In this document: one piece after another, positions 47,819-56,098 of the stretch | Layout of the letters: the number at the start of each line of letters is the position of its first letter | Position numbering within the stretch: the stretch's first letter is position 1 | NCBI GenBank assembly: GCA_026418115.1 | Contig: JAOABY010000008.1 | Coordinates: 1 to 57,432 of the forward strand | Length of the DNA: 57,432 nt | DNA from: Spirochaetaceae bacterium | GTDB lineage: Bacteria > Spirochaetota > Spirochaetia > Treponematales > Rectinemataceae | Reading direction: 5' to 3' | Program-made: the position numbers and the translations under genes | Notes under the pieces: generated by a model | Told to the model about the DNA's origin: nothing | Databases searched by the model: none | Seen by the model: only the letters and a program-made list of their open reading frames with translations

Positions 47819-48886
47819 ATGGCTGAAGAAATTCGATTGATGAAAGGCAACGAGGCAATCGGCGAGGCTGCAATTCGCGCTGGCTGCAGGGCCTATTTCG
47901 GCTATCCGATTACGCCCCAGAACGAACTCACCGCGTACATGGCGCGGCATATGATCGCAAAAGGCCGGACCTTCATCCAGGCCGAGAGCGAAGTGGCTGC
48001 AATCAATATGGTCTATGGCGCAGCGGCCACTGGTGCACGGGCAATGACCAGCTCTTCGAGTCCCGGAATTTCTCTCAAGCAGGAAGGCATTTCCTACCTC
48101 TGTGGTGCAGATTTGCCGGCAGTGGTTGTCAACGTAGCCAGGTCGGGACCGGGACTTGGTGGCATATCTCCCAGCCAGGGCGATTATTTCCAGTCCACGC
48201 GCGGTGGCGGCCATGGCGACTACTACACCATCGTGCTCGCCCCTAAAAGCGTGCAGGAAGCAGCAGACCTCACCTATGAGGCGTTCTCTCTTTCCGAAAA
48301 GTACCGGGTGCCGGTGCTCGTGCTTGCAGACGGTCTTATCGGCCAGATGATGGAAGGTGTAGTGCTTCCTGAACCGATCGATCCCGCCACACTGCCCCGC
48401 AAGCCCTATGCCGTTGGCCATGCACAGGAGATGGGCAGGGACTACAACCATGTTTCGAGCATCAACCTTGTGCCCGATGAGCTGGAGGCCAAGAACCGCG
48501 AGCGCTTCCAGCGCTACGAGGTAATCAAGAAGGAGCTCTGCCGCTATGAGGAAATCGAGGTAGAAGACGCCGATATCGTCTTCGTCGCATATGGTACCTC
48601 TGCCCGTGTATCCCATGGCGCCCTGATGATGGCCCGAGAGCGCGGTCTCAAGGTCGGACTCTTCAGGCCCATTACGCTCTGGCCCTTCCCCTATGCCCGC
48701 ATTGCCGAGCTCGCTGCCCAGGGCAAGCGCTTCCTCAGCGTCGAGATGAGCATGGGCCAGATGGTCGAAGATGTACGCCTCGCGGTCAACGGCAAGTCCG
48801 AGGTGTACTTCTATGGCCGCTGCGGTGGCAATATCCCCAGCCAGGAAGAGGTGTTTGCCGAAGTGGCACGCCTTCTGGGCAAGTGA
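47819..48886 (+). CDS. vorB: 2-ketoisovalerate-type ferredoxin oxidoreductase subunit VorB (alpha)
   Basis: The 355-residue alpha-type subunit supplies the pyrimidine-binding side of the TPP site. It starts EEIRLMKGNEAIGEAAIRAGCRAYFGYPITPQNELTAYM, characteristic of VorB, with the TSSSSPGISLKQEGI loop and PLGGLSPxxGDxxxxTRGGGHGD-like SPSQGDYFQSTRGGGHGDY. The ATG is preceded by GAGGGGG. It decarboxylates branched-chain 2-oxoacids to acyl-CoA and reduced ferredoxin. Assignment to branched chains rests on VorB similarity and on the buk-ptb neighbours; pyruvate or 2-oxoglutarate activity is not excluded. Confidence 0.9.
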   Translation: MAEEIRLMKGNEAIGEAAIRAGCRAYFGYPITPQNELTAYMARHMIAKGRTFIQAESEVAAINMVYGAAATGARAMTSSSSPGISLKQEGISYLCGADLPAVVVNVARSGPGLGGISPSQGDYFQSTRGGGHGDYYTIVLAPKSVQEAADLTYEAFSLSEKYRVPVLVLADGLIGQMMEGVVLPEPIDPATLPRKPYAVGHAQEMGRDYNHVSSINLVPDELEAKNRERFQRYEVIKKELCRYEEIEVEDADIVFVAYGTSARVSHGALMMARERGLKVGLFRPITLWPFPYARIAELAAQGKRFLSVEMSMGQMVEDVRLAVNGKSEVYFYGRCGGNIPSQEEVFAEVARLLGK

Positions 48887-48901
48887 GAAAAGGAGCTGAT
48901 C

Positions 48902-49678
48902 ATGGAACTTGCATACGGGCATCCCAAGAGCCTGAAATCGATACAGACCAAGTATTGTCCCGGTTGCGGGCATGGAGTGATCCACCGGCTCATTGCCGAG
49001 GTCATCGACGAGATGGGCCTGCAGACAAAATCGATCATCACCAATCCGGTCGGCTGCTCGATCTGGGCTGATCTCTACTTCGACTTTGACTCGGTCCAGC
49101 CCGCTCACGGAAGAACTCCCGCTGCTGCTACCGGTGTCAAGCGCATGCTGCCGGATCATCTTGTCATCTGCTACCAGGGTGACGGCGATCTCGCTGCGAT
49201 CGGTACTGCAGAGATTATCCATGCCGCCAACAGAGGCGAAAAATTTACCGTCATCTTTGTGAACAATGCGATTTACGGCATGACAGGCGGTCAGATGGCA
49301 CCGACTACCCTGATCGGCCAGCATGCAACGACTGCTCCGGAAGGCCGCGACCCCATCAATGCCGGCATGGGCTATCCCATCCGTGTGTCCGAAATGCTCG
49401 CCACGCTGGAAGGTACCCGCTACCTGGCACGCGGTGCAGTCAACAACCCGGTCAATGTACGCAAGACCAAGCAGTACATTCGCAAGGCATTCGAAGCCCA
49501 GATGCGGGGAGAGGGATTCACCATGGTGGAGATTCTTTCCCAATGCCCCACCAACTGGCAGATGAAGCCTCTCGAATCGGTATCATGGCTTGAGCAGAAT
49601 ATGATTACCTTCTACCAGCTTGGCGAGATCAAGAATACCCTGTCGGACGCGCCTGCCTCGCAGGCTCCGAAGGCATGA
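48902..49678 (+). CDS. 2-oxoacid:ferredoxin oxidoreductase beta subunit (TPP-binding)
   Basis: The 258-residue subunit has an N-terminal CPGCGHGVIHRLIAE, the TPP/Mg2+ motif CYQGDGDLAAIGTAEIIHAANR, and FVNNAIYGMTGGQMAPTTLIGQ. It forms the diphosphate-binding half of the active site with VorB. It lies 15 nt after vorB with GAAAAGGAGCTGATC upstream. The last 20 residues are Ala- and Ser-rich and probably disordered. Confidence 0.92.
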   Translation: MELAYGHPKSLKSIQTKYCPGCGHGVIHRLIAEVIDEMGLQTKSIITNPVGCSIWADLYFDFDSVQPAHGRTPAAATGVKRMLPDHLVICYQGDGDLAAIGTAEIIHAANRGEKFTVIFVNNAIYGMTGGQMAPTTLIGQHATTAPEGRDPINAGMGYPIRVSEMLATLEGTRYLARGAVNNPVNVRKTKQYIRKAFEAQMRGEGFTMVEILSQCPTNWQMKPLESVSWLEQNMITFYQLGEIKNTLSDAPASQAPKA

Positions 49679-49694
49679 GGAAAGGAGCAAACCC

Positions 49695-50228
49695 ATGACT
49701 GAAAAAACCTTTATGGCCGGCTTCGGCGGACAGGGCATCATTTCTCTGGGACAGCTCTGGGTGTACTGTGCCATAAAAGAAGGCAAGCAGGTTACCTTCT
49801 TCCCCTTCTATGGAGCAGAAAAGCGCGGTGGCATCGCGCGGGCCTCGGTCATTGTGTCCGATGATGAAATCACGAGTCCCCTTGTCACGAGCGCCGATTC
49901 CGTCGTAGTGATGAATCAGGACTCGGTTGAAATTGCCGAGAAACTCTGCAAGGAAGGCGGGGTCATTCTGGTCAACTCGAGTCTGGTCAAACAAGATCCT
50001 GCCCGCCCCGATGCGCGGATCATTCATGTGCCATGCAACGACATTGCAATTCAGCTTGGCGATGTTCGTATCGCCAACATGGTGATGATGGGAGCGCTCA
50101 GCAAGGTAACGGGCGCCGTCAAACTCGACAAGCTCGAAGCCATTCTCAAGACCTTCTTCCCGGCGTCCAAACATAACCTGATCGCACTCAACATTGCAGC
50201 GGTAGAAGGCGGCAAGAACGCAGTCTGA
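49695..50228 (+). CDS. 2-oxoacid:ferredoxin oxidoreductase gamma subunit
   Basis: This 177-residue subunit begins MTEKTFMAGFGGQGIISLGQL and has FFPFYGAEKRGGIARASVIVSDDEI, matching the gamma domain that binds the CoA-side of 2-oxoacid oxidoreductases. ATG 49695 is set by AAAGGAG. It is the last gene of the buk-ptb-vor operon and is followed by a strong terminator. Confidence 0.92.
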   Translation: MTEKTFMAGFGGQGIISLGQLWVYCAIKEGKQVTFFPFYGAEKRGGIARASVIVSDDEITSPLVTSADSVVVMNQDSVEIAEKLCKEGGVILVNSSLVKQDPARPDARIIHVPCNDIAIQLGDVRIANMVMMGALSKVTGAVKLDKLEAILKTFFPASKHNLIALNIAAVEGGKNAV

Positions 50229-50251
50229 GCAGGAAGTGCAGACATGCATGA

Positions 50252-50284
50252 GGCGGCACCTGAGGGTGCCGCCTTTTTCTTTCC
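50252..50284 (+). terminator. Rho-independent terminator of the buk-ptb-vor operon
   Basis: A 9-bp stem GGCGGCACC/GGTGCCGCC with a 4-nt loop is followed by TTTTTCTTTCC. Confidence 0.92.
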
Positions 50285-50324
50285 TCTGTGATTGCATATA
50301 CTGCTGTTCCACAGACCCGTGACC

Positions 50325-51266
50325 ATGAAGCAGCGTTTGTTCGGCCCGGCCGAGGTACGGAACAATGGCTCATCCCGCGCCAGGGCATCTCTTCCGCTCC
50401 GCATCCTCCGAGCCATCCTTCTGGCCCTGGCAGGGCTGCATCTGGCATATATCCTGCTTACCTCGCTCTTGATACTGGTCTATCGTTTCGCGAATCCTCC
50501 AGGGACCGTGCTCATGGCATATCGTGCCATAGGCTCTGGATGGAAGATTCAGAAACCTATCCCCGTCAGGCTGAAGGAAGTGCCGCTCACCGTCCGTCGC
50601 ATGCTCATTGCTGTGGAAGACGGCAAATTCTACGAACATAACGGCATCGACAGGGAAGCCATCGAACGTGCCCGCAAGCTCAATGCAAAGCTCGGCTATC
50701 CGATGTATGGTGGAAGCACCCTGACGATGCAGCTCGCCAGGACGCTCTTCCTGGTCCCCGAAAAAACCTACCTTCGCAAGTATCTGGAAGTGATTGCAAC
50801 CTTCGAGCTGGAAGCGATTCTCAGCAAGGACAGGATTCTTGAGCTCTATTTCGGCTATGCGGAGTGGGGCAGGGGGATTTTCGGCATCGAGCGTGCGGCC
50901 CGTGTCTATTACGGGAAACCGCTCCGTGAGCTGAACCCCGATGCCTGGGCCAGGCTCATCGCACTTCTGTCTTCGCCGATCAAGTACACACCCGAAACAT
51001 TGCACCGATCCCTGATTCTGAGAGAACGGTACAGCTATCTGGTTCGGCGCTATGTGCAGCCTCTTGCCGAGCTCAAGACCGAGTCCGAGAGCCAGCCTCT
51101 CGGCGACATCGATCCGGCCCGGGAACAGCCTGAGGAAGCATCGATCACTGATGCTGAAACACCTGCGAAGACACAGCAGGAAGCTCCTGCCGAACCTGTG
51201 CAGGAGTCCCAGGAGGCTGCACCACAGGGCAGGCCTTCAGCGGATCGGACAGGTGATGGCGGCTGA
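50325..51266 (+). CDS. mtgA: Monofunctional GT51 peptidoglycan transglycosylase (MtgA-like)
   Basis: After a cytoplasmic basic stretch and one membrane helix (about 30-55), the GT51 domain has AVEDGKFYEHNGIDREAIERA (catalytic Glu in EDxxFxxHxG, near 100), GGSTLTMQLARTLFL, and LELYFGYAEWGRGIFGIERAARVYYGK. It polymerises lipid II glycans. No penicillin-binding domain follows, so it is monofunctional. The last 60 residues are Gln/Glu/Pro/Ala-rich. ATG 50325 is chosen; the in-frame GTG at 50292 lies upstream of a -10-like TATACT (50297-50302). It ends 5 nt from the convergent manA-yaiI gene. Confidence 0.9.
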   Translation: MKQRLFGPAEVRNNGSSRARASLPLRILRAILLALAGLHLAYILLTSLLILVYRFANPPGTVLMAYRAIGSGWKIQKPIPVRLKEVPLTVRRMLIAVEDGKFYEHNGIDREAIERARKLNAKLGYPMYGGSTLTMQLARTLFLVPEKTYLRKYLEVIATFELEAILSKDRILELYFGYAEWGRGIFGIERAARVYYGKPLRELNPDAWARLIALLSSPIKYTPETLHRSLILRERYSYLVRRYVQPLAELKTESESQPLGDIDPAREQPEEASITDAETPAKTQQEAPAEPVQESQEAAPQGRPSADRTGDGG

Positions 51267-51271
51267 CGGCC

Positions 51272-53059
51272 TCACGAACCAGAGGGTCTGGAAGATTTTC
51301 TTGCAGCCATTGTTGCCTGCTGTTTTCCGCGCGCTGCCTTCAGGAGAAGCCGGTCGAGGGCATCGGCGAATCGCTTGGTGTCGGCAGGCGTTCGCATGTT
51401 ACCTCGTGGTGAGGGGCTGGCGATGCCGAGCGCTCTGAGCTCCGCCATGGCATCCCGGATGGAGCGGCGTTCTGCAACGGTTGTCTCATCGAATACATCT
51501 CCCCTGTCGTTCAGCACCAGAAGGCCTTGAGACACGAGTTGTTCCGCGAGCGGAAGGTCGCGCGTCATGCAGAGATCGCCCTGTTGTGCATGCATGATGA
51601 TATAGCGGTCTGTAGAGCCTTCTCCCTGCGGTACCACAATCATGGCGTCTGCTGGAAGATCTGCATGTGGCCGTGTGCCTACGAAGCGCACCGCGAGTTC
51701 CGTGCCATGGACCGGTTTGCGGGAGGTCGCACGTCGCACCAGGAGCGGGCGCAGATCGCGTGGCAGTGAATCTGCATCTATCCAGAGGGTGATGGTCGGC
51801 GAGGCTGGTGCAGGCGCAGGCGCAGGATGGGCTATCCATACTCTGCCTCGTCCATTCAGTTCGATCCATGGTGCTGCACCAGGCACAAACACGCTTGCCC
51901 TTGCCGGCAGTGGCATACTGGAGGGGAGTGAAGGGCACTGCAGCGAGACAGCGCCTTCGGTGCAGAGGAGCACACTGGGCCCTTCCAGCACAATCCGATG
52001 AGTCCCCTCAGAGAGGAGCTCCCGGGCTTCGAGCTGGAACTCGCGCGCGGGGGTGTTCCATTTCCAGATGATGCAGCCATCCTGTTCCTCCCTTTGAGGA
52101 ACCACACGAATCGGGGATGCAGCAGGGTCCAGCACTGCGCAAAGCAGGTCTACATCGACGAACTTGGCAGTGAGCCCGCCACGCACCACATTGTCGGAGC
52201 AGGCCATGATTTCGAGGATGCTACCCTCGAGATATGCATGCATGACGCCTGCCGGTACAAAGAGCCCCTCTCCCGGCTGAAGAAAGAGCTGTTCGAGAAA
52301 AAAGGCTGCAAACTGGCCGGGGTCGCCAGGGTAGTGATGATGAAGTTCCAGCGCAAGTCTGCCTGCCCCAGCATATGCCTCGTTCGAGCTGGAGATCAGC
52401 TCCTCAGCTCTGGCAAGCAGCAGCGCTTCAATCCTGGAAAACGAAGCGCGAGGCCAGTTGAGCAGGGTACGCACCAGTGCGGGTAGATCATCTCGTGACA
52501 TGCCGGCATGCAGCTCCAACCTTTCAGCCAGAGGCGCTCCAAAGAGCGCACTGATTTCCTCAGGTGACCTGAAACCGGCCAATGCTCTGAACGGTGTCAG
52601 TGCCACGGCAAGTTCTGGCTTGTGGTGAGGATCCTTGAACGTGCGGCGGGGATCCAGAAGGGGAATGGTAGCGGCATTCTCCCGTGCAAAGCCACGCTGT
52701 GCAGCCTCGAGCCCTGGATGAACCTGCAGCGAGAGTGGCGCACCGGCAGCCAGTACCTTGAACAGGAAGGGAAGTTCCCGCCACTGCAGCGCAGTCTGCT
52801 CGCCAAGCCAGTACGCCGGCTCCCTGGCTATCAGTGCATCGAGCGGCTCGGTCTGTTGCTCGAGCACCACGGATGATGGAGCCTTGGGATGCGCTCCCAT
52901 CCATACCTCACCTACAGGGATGTTCCCCTCAGTCTCAATTGCAATATAAGGCTCAATGCCTTCTGTCCTGCCCCATGCGTACCGCATGGCTGGATTCACC
53001 AGTCTGTAGGCACATGGTCTCTGAAGCGATGTCTGATGTGACTCTTCATGGTCATGCAT
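51272..53059 (-). CDS. manA: Class I mannose-6-phosphate isomerase fused to a YaiI/YqxD (DUF188) domain
   Basis: Residues 1-412 are a type I phosphomannose isomerase: FLFKVLAAGAPLSLQVHPGLEAA (metal-binding QVHP), DPHHKPELAVALTPF (HKPE) and GLFVPAGVMHAYLEGSILEIMACSDNVVRGGLTAKFVDVDLL. It converts fructose-6-P to mannose-6-P. An Ala-Pro linker (413-421) is followed by about 174 residues of the YaiI/YqxD family: LWIDADSLPRDLRPLLVRRA (family WVDADACP), GDLCMTRDLPLAEQLVSQG and NDRGDVFDE, then RRSIRDAMAELRALG and a basic tail. Both domains are in one uninterrupted frame. ATG 53059 has AAGGA upstream and overlaps dinG by 8 nt. YaiI proteins have a PIN-like fold but no proven activity. Confidence 0.9.
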   Translation of the reverse strand: MHDHEESHQTSLQRPCAYRLVNPAMRYAWGRTEGIEPYIAIETEGNIPVGEVWMGAHPKAPSSVVLEQQTEPLDALIAREPAYWLGEQTALQWRELPFLFKVLAAGAPLSLQVHPGLEAAQRGFARENAATIPLLDPRRTFKDPHHKPELAVALTPFRALAGFRSPEEISALFGAPLAERLELHAGMSRDDLPALVRTLLNWPRASFSRIEALLLARAEELISSSNEAYAGAGRLALELHHHYPGDPGQFAAFFLEQLFLQPGEGLFVPAGVMHAYLEGSILEIMACSDNVVRGGLTAKFVDVDLLCAVLDPAASPIRVVPQREEQDGCIIWKWNTPAREFQLEARELLSEGTHRIVLEGPSVLLCTEGAVSLQCPSLPSSMPLPARASVFVPGAAPWIELNGRGRVWIAHPAPAPAPASPTITLWIDADSLPRDLRPLLVRRATSRKPVHGTELAVRFVGTRPHADLPADAMIVVPQGEGSTDRYIIMHAQQGDLCMTRDLPLAEQLVSQGLLVLNDRGDVFDETTVAERRSIRDAMAELRALGIASPSPRGNMRTPADTKRFADALDRLLLKAARGKQQATMAARKSSRPSGS

Positions 53060-55544
53060 GCTGGTATCCTTGTTCAAGAAATTCCTGGATGCTCCTGCAC
53101 AGATCCTGTACGGGACCCTGTGCAATGCTGCATTCGGGAAGACTTCCGAGGAAAAGCCTGCCGTAGCTTTTCTGTACGATGCGAACATCGAGTATCGTCA
53201 CTACACCTCTGTCTTTCGAATGGCGAATGAGTCTGCCAAAACCCTGCTTGAATCTGATGACGGCTTCCGGTATGGACATTTCGGCAAACGAACTGCCGCC
53301 CCGTGCCTCGACTGCAGCCGCTCTCGAGGCCTGGACAGGTTCGGTTGGGACCTTGAAGGGCAGCTTGGTAATGATGACCTGGGACAGGGTCTCACCTGGC
53401 GCATCGATGCCTTCCCAGAAGGAATCCGTCGCAAAGAGGACGCTGTGAATGTCCTGCCTGAAAGCCTGCAGGAGCTTGAGGCGATCTTCCCTTCCCTGTT
53501 TCATGCAGACAATACCCTGGCGTTCCATGAGCGGCGCGGCATGCTCGAACACGGTGTTCAGCATTTCGTAGCTGGTGAAGAGCACCAGGCTGCGGCCCTC
53601 AGAGGCTGTCAGGAGCTCCGGTATCGCATCCTTGAGGAATGCCGAGTAGGCAGAGCCCGAGTCGGGCGAGGGAGCGGAGTCGGCTATTGCCACAAGGGCA
53701 TTGGTACGGTAGGGAAAGGGAGAAGGATAGCGTTTGGTGCGCGTCCGGCTCGAAGGGTTCTCGAGTCCCACTCTTCCTCGCCACCATGAGAAGGAATCTC
53801 CTATCGCAAGCGTGGCACTGGTGCAGATGCAGGCACGGAGCTGCCCAAACAGACGTTCCTTCAGCATAGGTGCAACCTCGAGAGGTGTTGCGTTGAAAGC
53901 CGTGACAGGTTCCTGGCGAGGCGTGATTTCTTTCTCAATCCAGAAAATGGTGTCGGTTTCACGGCTGGGGTCGAGGCAGCGTTCTGCAAGGGCTGCCTGT
54001 TCGTTCAGCACACGCAGAACGAGGGCCAGTTCCAGCATGTGGTCATCGTTTGCATGATCTTCGGCCACTGTCTCAGCCAGATCCTGGATAGCCTGGATGA
54101 GCGCGGCAAGAGCTCGATGGAAGGAGCGCATGAGGCGGGGCAGCTCGCCATTAAGGGTATAAGCTTGCGTCAACAGCATGCTGCGGGAGGGACTTCCAGC
54201 CTTGGATTGCAGTACTGCAGTCGCCGCCGCATCAAGGGCCTCCATGGCCCGCTCGACAGCCGCAACGCAGGATTCTGCCTTCGTGCGACATTCCTGTGAG
54301 GCACCAGGCAGACTGCCGACGCTGATCAGCAGGCCTGCCTGTCTCCTGCCCTTGCGGCGAAGCAGTCGCTGGAGGATTCTTTTCGTTGAGAGGCGCGACA
54401 TGTACTGGGTAAAGAGGCTGGTCGCACTCTGTTCCAGAGCGTGTGCTTCGTCCAGCACCAGTGTCTTGTAGTCGGGAAGCACGCTGCCGGTAGCTCCTTC
54501 CGCTCTTCGTCGGGTTTCCAGATCAGCCAGAAGCACATGATGGTTGGTGATGACAATCGAGGCTGCCGAAGCTTCCATGCGCACTCTCATGAGGTGGCAT
54601 CGGTTATGCCATGCACATCTCGCTGCGAGACAGGACTCGCTCTCCGAACAGACCCTTCCCCATACCGTATCATCAACCGCTTCCGGCAGATCCGCTCTGT
54701 CTCCCGAGCCTCCATGTTCATCCCATGCAACCAGCATCTTGAGCTGGCGAGAGGATTCCGAGAAAAGGGAGTCTTCCATGAGCGCCTCATCCAGTCGGCG
54801 CTTGCAGAGGTAATTGTTGCGCCCTTTCACCAGCGCTACCGACGGCGCATCCTTGAACAGCCGTACTACAACGGGACAGTCTTTCTTGAAGAGCTGATCC
54901 TGGAGAGGCTTGGTCGCAGTCGAGACAATCACTCTCTCCCTGTTACCGAGAGCCCAGGCGAGCGCGGGTACCAGATAGGCAAAGGATTTGCCAACGCCGG
55001 TGCCGGCCTCTGCGATCAGAATCCCGCCAGTCGAGAGCGTGTCGGCAATATCCCGGGCCAGATCCACCTGTGCTGCGCGTGGTTCGAAATCAGGCATGAG
55101 ACTGGACAGCCTGCCGCCCCTGTCCAGCACGCCTGCTATGTCTTCGCTGTCCAGTTTTTTGAGTTTTTTGGCCTGATGTGGCTCCTGCACCACAAAAATG
55201 GACGTAACGTCATTATTTATTATGTAGCTGCCGATACCTTCTGCTGCCGCACGGGCAGCAACCTCGACATCCGCATCACTGGGGAAGAGGACACCGGAAG
55301 GATGATTATGAATGAGAACCTTGGGTCCCGGTCTGTTCTCGTAGCCGGCTGGTACAGCGCCAAAGCTTCCTCTTGCCAATATATCCACCCTGGTGACCAG
55401 CCCTGATGCGGCATCGAGGAAACCCATCGCGAACAGTTCGCGCCCTTCGATTGCTGCTATAGCTTCGGCAAGTGTTTCTGCTGCTTCAGGAGCAATTTTT
55501 CGGTCTGCAGGAAACGTAGCGCTTGTTTTCGGCTCTTGTGCCAT
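53052..55544 (-). CDS. dinG: DinG-type DNA helicase with an N-terminal RadC/JAMM domain
   Basis: Residues 20-125 form a JAMM/RadC-like domain with the complete metal motif HNHPSGVLFPSDAD (H79, H81, S89, D92: HxH-x7-S-x2-D) and a candidate Glu near 33. The remaining 700 residues are an XPD/DinG superfamily-2 helicase: Walker A AEAGTGVGKSFAYLVPALAW, four cysteines for an Fe-S cluster (YLCKRR, then CSESESCLAARCAWHNRC), the DEAH box VLDEAHALEQ, and motif VI near GFGRLIRHSKDRG. DinG unwinds R-loops, G-quadruplexes and forks. Bacterial DinG proteins sometimes carry a DnaQ-like exonuclease at this end; here a JAMM domain replaces it. The ATG has a -10 box 7 nt upstream. Confidence 0.9.
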   Translation of the reverse strand: MAQEPKTSATFPADRKIAPEAAETLAEAIAAIEGRELFAMGFLDAASGLVTRVDILARGSFGAVPAGYENRPGPKVLIHNHPSGVLFPSDADVEVAARAAAEGIGSYIINNDVTSIFVVQEPHQAKKLKKLDSEDIAGVLDRGGRLSSLMPDFEPRAAQVDLARDIADTLSTGGILIAEAGTGVGKSFAYLVPALAWALGNRERVIVSTATKPLQDQLFKKDCPVVVRLFKDAPSVALVKGRNNYLCKRRLDEALMEDSLFSESSRQLKMLVAWDEHGGSGDRADLPEAVDDTVWGRVCSESESCLAARCAWHNRCHLMRVRMEASAASIVITNHHVLLADLETRRRAEGATGSVLPDYKTLVLDEAHALEQSATSLFTQYMSRLSTKRILQRLLRRKGRRQAGLLISVGSLPGASQECRTKAESCVAAVERAMEALDAAATAVLQSKAGSPSRSMLLTQAYTLNGELPRLMRSFHRALAALIQAIQDLAETVAEDHANDDHMLELALVLRVLNEQAALAERCLDPSRETDTIFWIEKEITPRQEPVTAFNATPLEVAPMLKERLFGQLRACICTSATLAIGDSFSWWRGRVGLENPSSRTRTKRYPSPFPYRTNALVAIADSAPSPDSGSAYSAFLKDAIPELLTASEGRSLVLFTSYEMLNTVFEHAAPLMERQGIVCMKQGREDRLKLLQAFRQDIHSVLFATDSFWEGIDAPGETLSQVIITKLPFKVPTEPVQASRAAAVEARGGSSFAEMSIPEAVIRFKQGFGRLIRHSKDRGVVTILDVRIVQKSYGRLFLGSLPECSIAQGPVQDLCRSIQEFLEQGYQHA

Positions 55545-55551
55545 GAGAGGC

Positions 55552-55557
55552 AGTATA
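55552..55557 (-). promoter_or_regulatory. -10 box immediately before dinG
   Basis: Minus strand TATACT, 7 nt before the ATG at 55544. No clear -35 at 17 bp and no Shine-Dalgarno. Confidence 0.45.
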
Positions 55558-55568
55558 CCGGAAAAACC

Positions 55569-55597
55569 TTGCGCAAATCCATGCAGCGCGTTATGCT
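55569..55597 (+). promoter_or_regulatory. Promoter of the small unknown gene
   Basis: TTGCGC (55569-55574), 17 bp, TATGCT (55592-55597), 10 nt, ATG 55608. TTGCGCAA is palindromic, so the same element may serve the dinG side. Confidence 0.5.
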
Positions 55598-55607
55598 GAA
55601 TGCTCCG

Positions 55608-55931
55608 ATGAGCGCAGACGAACGCAATGAGAGTGGAGTGATACGCGGTGCTCGCCGGTACTGCCAGAAGGCCTGGCGGGCCTGGCGGGCAACCCAGACG
55701 TTCCGGCGTCCGGAAACCTACGCAGATGCCTATGTGGGTGCCATCCGCTCCATTCAGGAAGAAGATGAGGAAATTCCCTTGCCGGTCGAGCGTGGACCTG
55801 TCGTGTTCAGGGATGGCATTTTCCAGATCGACATGAATCTTGTTACCGGCCAGACGGCACTCGATCCGGAACTCAAGAAACTCATCGATTCCATACTGGG
55901 CTCTACCTCCGATGAGAAGCCGGAGGGCTGA
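55608..55931 (+). CDS. Small conserved-looking protein of unknown function
   Basis: The 107-residue product has a basic, Trp-rich N-terminal part (YCQKAWRAWRATQTFRR) and an acidic C-terminal half (SIQEEDEEIPLPVERGPVVFRDGIFQIDMNLVTGQTALDPELKKLIDSILG). No signal peptide, membrane segment or known motif is seen. A start at 55536 or 55593 is in frame, but the promoter at 55569-55597 favours 55608 or a later start. It is divergent from dinG. Coding potential is supported by the promoter and clean codon usage. Confidence 0.5.
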   Translation: MSADERNESGVIRGARRYCQKAWRAWRATQTFRRPETYADAYVGAIRSIQEEDEEIPLPVERGPVVFRDGIFQIDMNLVTGQTALDPELKKLIDSILGSTSDEKPEG

Positions 55932-56082
55932 AACCAGCCTTCACCCTTCCGCTCCGTCCTCCCCGTGCATATGCATGCTTCTCCAAAATTTCGGATTTCC
56001 AGAAGCGGACCGCTGAATTCCTTTATTTTTCGCCACAGAATCAGGCGATATGCATTACAATAATTGTTGAAAATCAAAGTAA

Positions 56083-56098
56083 GGTTTGGAGGCAAACC
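56083..56098 (+). promoter_or_regulatory. Hairpin presenting the Shine-Dalgarno of the 3' lipoprotein
   Basis: GGTTTG-GAGG-CAAACC: a 6-bp stem whose 4-nt loop is the Shine-Dalgarno core, ending directly at the ATG at 56099. It could expose or regulate the ribosome-binding site. The 150 bp before it also hold a -10-like TACAAT (56056-56061). Confidence 0.5.

Noticed and set aside
47786-49543. 585-codon open frame antisense to the vor genes
   Set aside because: It lies wholly opposite recognisable oxidoreductase subunits; high GC in third positions gives long antisense frames. The translation has no domain signature and no Shine-Dalgarno.
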